DNA of 45,860 nt from Candidatus Uhrbacteria bacterium (GTDB taxonomy: Bacteria; Patescibacteriota; Patescibacteriia; 2-12-FULL-60-25): contig CAIKOH010000039.1 of the NCBI GenBank assembly GCA_903829075.1, positions 1-45,860 of the forward strand. The letters are read 5' to 3'. Below are positions 17,439-24,472 of this stretch, piece after piece. Positions within the stretch are counted from its first letter, which is position 1. The number at the start of each line of letters is the position of its first letter. Made by a program: the position numbers and the translations under genes. The notes beneath the pieces are model-generated. The model was not told where the DNA came from and did no database searches. It worked only from the letters and a program-made list of their open reading frames with translations.

Positions 17439-19241
17439 ATGCCACAAGGTCCTTCCATCAACGACTTGCTAAAACCGTCCGCAGCTCCCGCGGCCGGAAA
17501 TGCATCAAGCGCTTCTGCTCCGAGCGTCGGATCCAGCCCCAAAAAAACTCCAGTACATAGCGACGTTGATAAACCGAGTGAAAAATTAAATGCCACCATC
17601 GGTCAGATAAAAGTCCAAGAAAAAGAGCGCATCGCTCAGGAACGCGCAGCGCAGCTTGGCATGCCATACGTTTCCTTGCGCGGCTTTCCCATCACCCCTG
17701 AAGCGCTCGTGCTCATCCCACAGGAACTTGCGACGCGTTTACAGGTAGTGGCTTTTTTACGCGTGGGCGAGGAGGTGCGTTTTGCCTGCGTTGATCCGAC
17801 AGATGAGATCAAAAAAGTGGTTGCACAGATCGCAACAGATCAACACGCGCACGGCGACCTCTATCTCGTCAGCGAAGACAGTTTTACTCAGGCCTACAAG
17901 CTTTACGATAAACTTCCAAAAATTAAAGAGGTGATTTACGGCTACCGCATCGAGGAAGCGGATCTCGCCAAATACGAAAAGGAGATCAAGGATTTAAAGG
18001 AACTGCAGGCGCGCATCGGGAGCGTCAATATCACGGATGTGATCACGCTCATCATCGGCGCCGCTTTAAATGCCGACGCTTCCGATGTGCACGTAGAAGC
18101 CGAGGAAGATGATGTAAAGATCCGCTTCCGTATGGACGGCGTTCTGTATGATGCCGCTCGTTTGCCTGCAACGTCATGGAAACAAATCATTGGCCGTCTC
18201 AAATTACTCGCCGAGGTCAAAATCAACATTGAAGATGTGCCGCAAGATGGACGCATCACTATCTATCTCGCGAAAGAAAAGATCGACATTCGTGTCAGCT
18301 TTTTACCGACCGCCTACGGTGAATCCGTCGTCATGCGTATCTTGCGTCCAAAGGTCGTAGCGCTTGAATTTGATCAACTCGGTATTCGCGGGCGTGCGCT
18401 CGAACTTCTCAAGCAAGAAATCGATCGTCCGAACGGCATGATTGTCACCACCGGTCCGACCGGTTCCGGAAAAACCACCACGCTCTATGCGATCTTAAAA
18501 AAATTAAATAGCCCAGAAATCAAAATCATCACCTTGGAAGATCCGGTCGAATACAAACTCGCCGGCATCAACCAAAGCCAGATCGATCACAACAAAGACT
18601 ACGATTTTGCGAAAGGCTTGCGCTCTATCTTGCGTCAGGATCCTGACGTGGTTATGGTCGGAGAAATCCGCGACCTTGAAACCGCGGACATTGCCGTTCA
18701 AGCGGCACTTACCGGACACCTAGTCGTCTCCACCATCCATACCAACAGCGCCGCTGGAGCCATTCCACGCTTTCTTTCCATGGGTGTAAAAAATTTCTTG
18801 CTTGCCCCGGCTTTAAACACCATCATCGGACAACGCCTCGTACGACGCCTCTGCCCTGACTGCAAAAAACCCGCCACACTCACACCTGCCGTACTCAAAC
18901 AGGTCACCAACATCCTGAGCACCATCCCTCCTGCCGCAGAAACCAAGGTCGATCTAAACGCGCTCGCCTTCTCTGCTCCAGGAGCTGGCTGCGCGACCTG
19001 CAAAAATATGGGATACAAAGGACGTCTCGGTATCTACGAAATCCTGGTCATGGATAAAGACATCGAACAGGCCATGCTTGCCGTTGATGTCTCTGAAGCA
19101 CAGATCGAAAAGCTCGCCTACAAAGCCGGCATGATTACCATGGCCCAAGATGGCCTGCTCAAAGCCATGGACGGTCTCACCAGCGTGGAAGAGGTGCTCT
19201 CCGTCGCAAATGTAGACACGATGATCGTGGAACCGACCTAA
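17439..19241 (+). CDS. pilB: Type IV pilus assembly ATPase (PilB/GspE family)
   Basis: A 600-residue motor ATPase that powers pilin polymerisation from the cytoplasmic side. After a Ser/Ala/Pro-rich N-terminus comes the MshEN/GspE-N domain (GMPYVSLRGFPITPEALVLI). The ATPase core has SDVHVEAEEDDVKIRFRMDG, Walker A TGPTGSGKTTTLYAIL near residue 337, the Asp box ITLEDPVEYKL, Walker B DPDVVMVGEIRD near 405, and the His box HLVVSTIHTNSA. A tetracysteine zinc site is formed by CPDCKKP (~471) and CATCKNMGY (~517). The ATG at 17439 is preferred to the upstream GTG at 17418. No other pilus gene is adjacent. It converges with tsaE. Confidence 0.95.
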   Translation: MPQGPSINDLLKPSAAPAAGNASSASAPSVGSSPKKTPVHSDVDKPSEKLNATIGQIKVQEKERIAQERAAQLGMPYVSLRGFPITPEALVLIPQELATRLQVVAFLRVGEEVRFACVDPTDEIKKVVAQIATDQHAHGDLYLVSEDSFTQAYKLYDKLPKIKEVIYGYRIEEADLAKYEKEIKDLKELQARIGSVNITDVITLIIGAALNADASDVHVEAEEDDVKIRFRMDGVLYDAARLPATSWKQIIGRLKLLAEVKINIEDVPQDGRITIYLAKEKIDIRVSFLPTAYGESVVMRILRPKVVALEFDQLGIRGRALELLKQEIDRPNGMIVTTGPTGSGKTTTLYAILKKLNSPEIKIITLEDPVEYKLAGINQSQIDHNKDYDFAKGLRSILRQDPDVVMVGEIRDLETADIAVQAALTGHLVVSTIHTNSAAGAIPRFLSMGVKNFLLAPALNTIIGQRLVRRLCPDCKKPATLTPAVLKQVTNILSTIPPAAETKVDLNALAFSAPGAGCATCKNMGYKGRLGIYEILVMDKDIEQAMLAVDVSEAQIEKLAYKAGMITMAQDGLLKAMDGLTSVEEVLSVANVDTMIVEPT

Positions 19242-19253
19242 CATCGTAAAACA

Positions 19254-19691
19254 TCACGACATCGTCACCTCCCTCGCTCCATCCTCGCGAATACTGATGG
19301 TGATCTGAAGACGCGGACCAGTCTGTTTTTTCATCCACACTTGAAGATTCTCGGGCCATTCGATAAACAGAACCGTCCCTGGTTCAGACAGCTCTTCATC
19401 CATGTCTAACGCCAACACGTCAGATGATTTTTCGAGTCTGTACGCATCAACATGCAACACGCGTTTGATGGATGAACCGTCAGACGTGCGGTACGTTCGC
19501 ATCAAGGAGAATGTCGGGCTGCGGGGGTTTACCTTCACGCCTAGCGCACGCGCAACAGCCTGCACGAGCGTCGTTTTTCCTACCCCAAGCGATCCAGACA
19601 ACGTCACGATCATGCTAGGTTGAAGGCGCGTGACAAGCTGGGCCGCAAAGACATTCCACTCGTCAATATTTTTTATCAAGAAAGAATTCAT
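19254..19691 (-). CDS. tsaE: TsaE, ATPase of the t6A tRNA modification system
   Basis: A 145-residue P-loop ATPase required for N6-threonylcarbamoyladenosine at position 37 of ANN-decoding tRNAs. It activates the TsaB-TsaD complex. Walker A is LSGSLGVGKTTLVQAVAR (about 31-48). The conserved SPTFSLMRTY, HVDAYRLE and FIEWPENL segments follow in order. The start at 19691 lies 1 nt beyond the tsaD stop, so translation is probably coupled. The shorter reading is preferred over the M at 19769, which is inside tsaD. The TsaB partner is not in this window. Confidence 0.93.
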   Translation of the reverse strand: MNSFLIKNIDEWNVFAAQLVTRLQPSMIVTLSGSLGVGKTTLVQAVARALGVKVNPRSPTFSLMRTYRTSDGSSIKRVLHVDAYRLEKSSDVLALDMDEELSEPGTVLFIEWPENLQVWMKKQTGPRLQITISIREDGAREVTMS

Positions 19692-19692
19692 A

Positions 19693-20769
19693 TCAAAATA
19701 AATCCAGTTCCGGATCCACATCCATCTTTTTCCAATCGTGTGCATCCCCTCGTTGCAAATGCCATGCACCAGCTGCCGCGATCATGGCGGCATTATCAGT
19801 AACGTACCGAATATCTGACGGCAAGAACGACACACCCCGAAGATCACGCTTGATAGCCTCACCAAGCCGCTCGCGCAAAGCGCGATTCGCGGATACACCG
19901 CCAACCAGCAACACGCCACGAACCTTGGTCTGATGTGCGGCGAGAATCGTCTTAGTCACCAACACATCTACGATCGCTTGCTGCGTTGATGCAGCCAAAT
20001 CTGCTCTTCGAGCTTCGCGTTGATCGATAGACAACGCTTCCCAGGTTTGACGCACGGCGGTTTTCAATCCACTAAAACTAAAATCAAAAGCTCCATCATG
20101 CAACATCGGTCGTGGCAGTGCGAATGCGGATGAATCTCCATTCAAAGCCGCACGCGCAATCTGCGGACCACCCGGATACGGCAGGCCCATTAACTTCGCG
20201 GATTTATCAAACGCTTCACCAGCAGCATCATCACGCGTCTGGCCGATCAACGAGTACTCGCAAAAATCTTTTATAAAAATGAGTTCCGTGTGTCCACCAG
20301 ACACGATCAATGCAAGCAACGGAAATTTCCACTGACGACGATTTGCCGCATTCAACCATGATGAGGCGATATGTCCTTCAAGATGATTGACGCCAACGAT
20401 TGGCTTACCGGACACGGCCGCCAAACAGCGAGCCGCTTCCAGACCCACGCGCAAAGCTGTAGCCAGACCAGGACCATGCGTCACCGCGATCGCATCCACA
20501 CGTTTCATGTAGGTTTTCCCCAAGGCCTGATCCAACAACGCGATTAATTCCACCACGTGCGCACGCGCCGCGACCTCTGGAACTACACCGCCGTACATTT
20601 GATGGATTGGAATCTGTGATGACACCAAATTTTTATCAACGCGAACAGCACTTCCTTGAACACGTAAAATCGACACAGCCGTTTCATCGCAACTTGTTTC
20701 AATACCTAAGACACGCCAAGAGCGTTGACTTTTTTTTGTGTTTTTGACAACTTGAGGACGAATCTTCAT
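19693..20769 (-). CDS. tsaD: TsaD, tRNA threonylcarbamoyltransferase
   Basis: A 358-residue Kae1/TsaD-family enzyme that transfers the threonylcarbamoyl group to A37 of tRNA. Signatures in order: VLGIETSCDETAVSIL near residue 20, GGVVPEVAARAHVV, VTHGPGLATALRVGLEAAR, the metal-binding HLEGHIASSW, IVSGGHTELIFI, GLPYPGGPQIA, SFSGLKTAVRQ and VGGVSANRALRERL. The ATG at 20769 follows the femX stop by 11 nt. A ~15-residue Lys/Arg-rich extension precedes the usual N-terminus. Confidence 0.95.
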   Translation of the reverse strand: MKIRPQVVKNTKKSQRSWRVLGIETSCDETAVSILRVQGSAVRVDKNLVSSQIPIHQMYGGVVPEVAARAHVVELIALLDQALGKTYMKRVDAIAVTHGPGLATALRVGLEAARCLAAVSGKPIVGVNHLEGHIASSWLNAANRRQWKFPLLALIVSGGHTELIFIKDFCEYSLIGQTRDDAAGEAFDKSAKLMGLPYPGGPQIARAALNGDSSAFALPRPMLHDGAFDFSFSGLKTAVRQTWEALSIDQREARRADLAASTQQAIVDVLVTKTILAAHQTKVRGVLLVGGVSANRALRERLGEAIKRDLRGVSFLPSDIRYVTDNAAMIAAAGAWHLQRGDAHDWKKMDVDPELDLF

Positions 20770-20780
20770 AGAAAAATTTT

Positions 20781-21836
20781 TTACCCTCTCCAACTCCCCT
20801 TCAAAAATACCAGTCGATACATCCACGCATGCACCGGCAAATCCCAGGTACCGATGAGATCGATCGTCCGTCCGCCCCAACCGGCTTTGAAGCGCGAAAT
20901 CCCTTCCCAGCCTGTTTTGTAGTAGTAACTTGAGCGCGCGTTGGGGTTCATGCCGCCTAAATCATACCAACGCAGACCATTTGCACGCGCCGCTTGAATC
21001 GCGGACCAGTGAAGCGCATACGGCGCCATGCAGTCGCGATTCGTCGAGGAGGATGCGCCGTGCAGATACGTCACCGTGTCCCCAAAAAGAATCTCCATGC
21101 TCGCCGCTAAGACCTTTCCATCCACTTCAGCAAAACGCAATTGCGCTTGACCTTGCGCTTGCAAATATCGATACGTCGCCAACAGATATGCATCTGAATG
21201 AGAGACGAAGCCATCGCGTTTCGCCGTCTCCTTGGTTAATTCAAGAAAGGTCGCCTCATCCTGTTCGCCTTCGCCAATGCGCACCATCACGCCCTTACGT
21301 TCTGCGACACGAATATTATAACGCGTCTTTTCATGCATCTCGCGCTGCAACGCTTCAAGCGACGGCGCAAGATCAATCAAACGCGCGGAAGCTGGGTTCA
21401 TGGAATGCTGTCGTCGCATCGAAAGCGGCATCATGTCAATGCCCTGTTCAAGCGAAACGCACGGCTCAAAGCGATGAAAGACGTTTAAACCCGGAAGATG
21501 CTCTTTTGATAATCCCTGAAGACATGTCTCGAACAACTCGCGTATTAATGGTGCATCCGAAGACACCAGACCGTCGACTGATCGATCAAAGAATACCGGT
21601 CCGCGTGGGGCAAACCAATACCCAAAACCATGGCGCACAAATCGAATCAGCTGCATCGCGACAAACGGTTTTCCCTGTATATCTTCCAAGAAAAAACGAC
21701 GAACATCACGTCCTTGCGAACGCTGAAATTCTCCCCACATCCAACTCTGCGTGAACTGCGCATACACGCATGAACTCACGGTTTTGTCCCAAACGTGTTG
21801 ATCGGTGATGGATGTAAGATGGAACATACCACTCAT
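20781..21836 (-). CDS. FemX/FemAB-family peptidyltransferase
   Basis: A 351-residue FemAB-type enzyme, which in characterised members uses aminoacyl-tRNA to add a bridge residue to the peptidoglycan precursor (lipid II or UDP-MurNAc-pentapeptide). Visible features are FTQSWMWGEFQRSQGRDVRR at the N-terminus, APRGPVF, HEKTRYNIRVAERKGVMVRI in the middle, and the C-terminal GNAT-like half with YLHGASSSTNRD, APYALHWSAIQAARANGLRW and YDLGGMNPNARS. The helical tRNA arm of FemA is absent, as in FemX. It overlaps the ruvA stop by ATGA. The bridge residue is unknown. Confidence 0.88.
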   Translation of the reverse strand: MSGMFHLTSITDQHVWDKTVSSCVYAQFTQSWMWGEFQRSQGRDVRRFFLEDIQGKPFVAMQLIRFVRHGFGYWFAPRGPVFFDRSVDGLVSSDAPLIRELFETCLQGLSKEHLPGLNVFHRFEPCVSLEQGIDMMPLSMRRQHSMNPASARLIDLAPSLEALQREMHEKTRYNIRVAERKGVMVRIGEGEQDEATFLELTKETAKRDGFVSHSDAYLLATYRYLQAQGQAQLRFAEVDGKVLAASMEILFGDTVTYLHGASSSTNRDCMAPYALHWSAIQAARANGLRWYDLGGMNPNARSSYYYKTGWEGISRFKAGWGGRTIDLIGTWDLPVHAWMYRLVFLKGSWRG

Positions 21837-22390
21837 TTCCCCAAAAATTTCAGCGCTTGCCTGACGCGATCAGACGGATTCGTGATTTCAGATGGAACAT
21901 GTTTCAACACATCGCGCGCTTGCGATGCCGAATAACCAAGCGACTGCAATGCTTCCACAACCTCATGATCTTCACCGGACGCGTCATCAGATTCTACGAG
22001 CTGCCCCTTTAATTCAAGAATGATTTTCTGCGCCGTCTTTTTTCCGACGCCTGGAACGGAGGTCAACCTCGTCAGATCTCCGTCCATGATAGCTCGACAC
22101 ACCGTGTCCGCGGTTCCAAGCGAGAGAATAGTTAACGCGACCTTTGGTCCGACGCCTGAAATACTAATCAATTGCTCAAATAATTCCATGTCCGCGGATT
22201 GTAAAAAACCGTATAGCTCATGCGCATCCTCGCGAATATGATCGTGGATGTAACAGAACAGCTCGCCTTGCGACGAACAGGCGCTGAGCGCATGCGTCGA
22301 CAGAGTGACGCGATAGCCCACGCCGTGCACCTCAAGCAACACGGCGGTCAGGTACTTTTCAAGGATAATTCCACGAAGTGAGCCAATCAT
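21833..22390 (-). CDS. ruvA: Holliday junction DNA helicase subunit RuvA
   Basis: A 185-residue protein that binds four-way junctions and loads the RuvB motor. It has the N-terminal OB domain (MIGSLRGIILEKYLTAVLLE, VGYRVTLS, ELYGF), the paired helix-hairpin-helix motifs (ISGVGPKVALTILS and VPGVGKKTAQKIILELKGQL) and the flexible linker before the C-terminal UBA-like domain (EVVEALQSLGYSASQARDVL). It heads the ruvA-femX-tsaD-tsaE run. RuvB and RuvC are not in the window. Confidence 0.95.
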   Translation of the reverse strand: MIGSLRGIILEKYLTAVLLEVHGVGYRVTLSTHALSACSSQGELFCYIHDHIREDAHELYGFLQSADMELFEQLISISGVGPKVALTILSLGTADTVCRAIMDGDLTRLTSVPGVGKKTAQKIILELKGQLVESDDASGEDHEVVEALQSLGYSASQARDVLKHVPSEITNPSDRVRQALKFLGK

Positions 22391-22441
22391 AAGGGAATGC
22401 GCTCAGTCTACTGCATCAGATCAAACCTGTCACAAATGGAA

Positions 22442-22465
22442 AGACGTCCCAGAGTTGGGACGTCT
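22442..22465 (-). terminator. 10-bp hairpin downstream of the gene at 22493-22867
   Basis: A perfect stem AGACGTCCCA/TGGGACGTCT with a 4-nt loop. On the minus strand it is followed only by a short TTT, so it may be a weak terminator or an mRNA 3' stabiliser. Confidence 0.55.
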
Positions 22466-22492
22466 AGAGAGAACCCTTGCACGGTGAAGCGC

Positions 22493-22867
22493 CTAGGATG
22501 GAGACGCAGAACCGCTGTGCGCCGGGGGCGCCGACGAACGGTGCTTACTGCCCTGCGAGGAATGGGTGAGCGCCGAGTGCTGGCGGCGCAACTTGACGAC
22601 GAATGGAAATCCCTCGAACCCGATCTGAGACTCGCATCCGCCGGGCTCTGCGATCATGTGCGTCACACGACCAACGACGACGAACAGGAGCTGATCCGAT
22701 CCGTCGTACAGCTGGATGCGCTCATGGTCCATACCCGGAGCACGATTGACGTAGAACGCTCTGTTACCACGCGGAAGCTCCTTCATGGCCTGCCACAAAA
22801 AAGTACGTCCCTCGTCGGTTCCCAGGTCGACGGTCTTCTCGCTGTCACCACTCGGTCCACTTGTCAT
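22493..22867 (-). CDS. Small orphan protein with strong SD
   Basis: A 124-residue soluble protein that I do not recognise. The ATG at 22867 is set by an SD GGAGGAG 7 nt upstream and by the promoter beyond it. The central part is probably a compact alpha/beta domain (RTFLWQAMKELPRGNRAFYV, IQLYDGSDQLLFVVVGRVTH). The C-terminus is a Ser/Pro/His-rich tail. The NRAFY pentapeptide also occurs in the orphan at 3897, which has the same promoter/SD style, but no wider similarity is visible. The long plus-strand frame over this gene is taken as a shadow because it lacks SD and promoter. Confidence 0.6.
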   Translation of the reverse strand: MTSGPSGDSEKTVDLGTDEGRTFLWQAMKELPRGNRAFYVNRAPGMDHERIQLYDGSDQLLFVVVGRVTHMIAEPGGCESQIGFEGFPFVVKLRRQHSALTHSSQGSKHRSSAPPAHSGSASPS

Positions 22868-22898
22868 GCTCAGCTCCTCCGGATACAAGGGAGCATCG

Positions 22899-22927
22899 AG
22901 TATGCCATCCATTTATCCACACGTCAA
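22899..22927 (-). promoter_or_regulatory. Sigma70-type promoter for the orphan at 22867
   Basis: On the minus strand, TTGACG (22922-22927), a 17-bp spacer and CATACT (22899-22904), giving a ~25-nt leader with the GGAGGAG SD. Confidence 0.6.
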
Positions 22928-22986
22928 GCATGAGGTTTAAAAACTATAAAAAAACGCCGCCGCTTGCACATATTGTATACATATGC

Positions 22987-23015
22987 TTGACAAAATCTCT
23001 TTTTTGTGCTATTCT
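22987..23015 (+). promoter_or_regulatory. Sigma70 promoter for the lipoprotein at 23125
   Basis: TTGACA (22987-22992), a 17-bp spacer and TATTCT (23010-23015): one of the best promoter matches in the window. Transcription from ~23022 gives a ~100-nt leader, which is unusually long for this genome. Confidence 0.7.
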
Positions 23016-23124
23016 TCTATTCCAGATTGAGTCAATTTCCGTATTCGCCTCTTATTTTTAAAGAACTTAAAAACTTTGAAAATAGTGGGGGAATTTTCCC
23101 GGATGATTCAACAAGGAGACTCTT

Positions 23125-24006
23125 GTGAGACATGCTCTCGCCTTCGTGTTTTGTTCTGCGTTCCTCCTCGGCTGCGGCTCGTCGACGACGACCCGTGAGC
23201 TGGAGGAAGACGCGGCGCCCGCCGTCGATACGGCGACACCGCAGATCGTTCCGCAGGATGCAGGTGGCGACGCGAACGGAGCCGCGGTCGTCGACTCAGC
23301 GATGATCGGCTCAGACGCGGTCAGCCTGCCGCCGATCGAGCTCGAGGTCGAGATCCAGGGAGACCTGGGCAACCAGAACTCCATGATCGTGGCGGGCTAC
23401 GGGACAGAGGTAACCTTCCGGTCAATGAGCCGAACGATCGTCATTTCGCGGCTGCCCTTCCGATCCGAGGGGCTGAGCGCAGACGACCCGATCGTCGGCT
23501 CGCGCGGAACGCGCTACATCCGTCAGATCCGCCTGAGCGACGACACGCTATTCGACGCCAGCCACTCGGACGGCAGCACGATGGACTACGACCGTCAGAC
23601 GACGATCGCGGGTCCGCTCCAGCTCGCACCCAGCCTCCCGAACGGGAGCTGGATGTCGGGCTCGATGGAGTTCGATCGCGACATCATCGTCTCCCCCGGA
23701 ACGCCACGCCAGCTCTGGATCAGGATCGAATTCTGCGACGAGACCTGGACGCGCTGCGACCTCACCCTCGCGCAAGAAGATGCACCCGGTGAATTCGCAA
23801 CGCAAGACCACTGGTACAGCCTGACGCTCGGCGACGCGAGCAGCATGTTCCGCGACGGCGATCTGCACGACCTCGACACCGGCGAGAACATCCCGGTCGA
23901 GACGGTCGTCACCCGGCAGATCAACAACCTTGCCGAAGGACCAATCACGGGACGCAACCAACCGGTGCGTGGCGGCATCATCGAGCGCACACCCAACCCG
24001 CACTGA
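23125..24006 (+). CDS. GC-rich lipoprotein of unknown function
   Basis: A 293-residue protein from a GTG start, with SD AAGGAG (23113-23118) 6 nt upstream. The signal peptide ends in a lipobox (FLLGC, lipidated Cys17), followed by a Ser/Thr/Asp/Ala-rich linker to about residue 70 and then a beta-rich domain (TEVTFRSMSRTIVISRLPF, GTPRQLWIRIEFCDETWTRC). Two cysteines in that domain may form a disulphide. No family is recognised. Its GC content is clearly above the neighbouring genes and its codon use prefers GAC, CTC and CGC endings. These and its stand-alone promoter suggest recent acquisition or high expression. The long minus-strand frames over it are shadows of GC-rich coding DNA. Confidence 0.75.
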   Translation: MRHALAFVFCSAFLLGCGSSTTTRELEEDAAPAVDTATPQIVPQDAGGDANGAAVVDSAMIGSDAVSLPPIELEVEIQGDLGNQNSMIVAGYGTEVTFRSMSRTIVISRLPFRSEGLSADDPIVGSRGTRYIRQIRLSDDTLFDASHSDGSTMDYDRQTTIAGPLQLAPSLPNGSWMSGSMEFDRDIIVSPGTPRQLWIRIEFCDETWTRCDLTLAQEDAPGEFATQDHWYSLTLGDASSMFRDGDLHDLDTGENIPVETVVTRQINNLAEGPITGRNQPVRGGIIERTPNPH

Positions 24007-24056
24007 CACGTGCAGGTCCCCCGACAAAGTACCTTCAAACCCTTGTCACCAGCATC

Positions 24057-24081
24057 GACGATCTGATTCCTTCAGATCGTC
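24057..24081 (+). terminator. Perfect 10-bp hairpin after the lipoprotein gene
   Basis: GACGATCTGA pairs fully with TCAGATCGTC around a TTCCT loop, with no strong T tract. The tip ATTCCTTC recurs in the hairpin at 24351-24378. A smaller 7-bp hairpin (GCTTGAT/ATCAAGC, 24095-24115) follows. Confidence 0.5.
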
Positions 24082-24138
24082 CCTTCCCTTGAAGGCTTGA
24101 TCTTCTCTATCAAGCTATCGAGGGAAAGGAACACGCTA

Positions 24139-24339
24139 TTGAACACACGAACCAGATCCTCGCTCTCTCACTGCATGAAGGATTCGCACAACACTCGTCC
24201 TTGGGACCGCGATCCACCGAATGCGCCCGCGATCGACCCGGAGCAATTCGACCGCTTCGGAAAGGTGCTCGTAGCGGGACTCGCGCTCTCCGGCCTCATC
24301 TGCGCAGGGATCGTGGCCATGAGCTACTTCGGCCTCTGA
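24139..24339 (+). CDS. Small single-pass membrane protein
   Basis: A 66-residue protein with one C-terminal membrane segment (VLVAGLALSGLICAGIVAMS) after a polar, Pro/Asp-rich N-terminus (RPWDRDPPNAPAIDPEQFDR). The TTG at 24139 is chosen because AAAGGA lies about 8 nt upstream. ATG 24175 and TTG 24097 are in-frame alternatives. It is GC-rich like the lipoprotein before it and may share its transcript. No family is recognised. It may be a small tail-anchored partner of the lipoprotein, but only position supports that. Confidence 0.55.
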   Translation: MNTRTRSSLSHCMKDSHNTRPWDRDPPNAPAIDPEQFDRFGKVLVAGLALSGLICAGIVAMSYFGL

Positions 24340-24350
24340 TACCACCTCTC

Positions 24351-24378
24351 GCGCGACCCGAATTCCTTCGAGTCGCGC
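24351..24378 (+). terminator. Hairpin after the small membrane protein
   Basis: GCGCGAC pairs with GTCGCGC. After one mismatch CGAA pairs with TTCG around a TTCC loop. It begins 12 nt after the stop and shares the ATTCCTTC tip with the hairpin at 24057-24081. Confidence 0.5.
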
Positions 24379-24426
24379 CGCCTTCCTTACACATGGAACT
24401 TTCATTCGATGCTTGAGAAAGACGAA

Positions 24427-24459
24427 ACAAAAAAACTCCACGGTCGTGGAGTTTTTTTG
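24427..24459. terminator. Bidirectional terminator between the island and gyrA
   Basis: An 8-bp stem ACTCCACG/CGTGGAGT (24435-24452) with a GT loop is flanked by A7 and T7. It can stop gyrA transcription on the minus strand and the accessory genes on the plus strand. Confidence 0.85.
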
Positions 24460-24472
24460 TTCTGCTGCCTGT

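Noticed and set aside
22397-22933. A 178-codon plus-strand frame opposite the orphan at 22867
   Set aside because: It has no SD or promoter and a biased Arg/Thr/Ser composition, while the minus-strand gene has promoter, SD and 3' hairpin.
23548-24038. Long minus-strand frames over the GC-rich lipoprotein
   Set aside because: High-GC coding DNA leaves open antisense frames. The plus strand has promoter, SD, signal peptide and lipobox.
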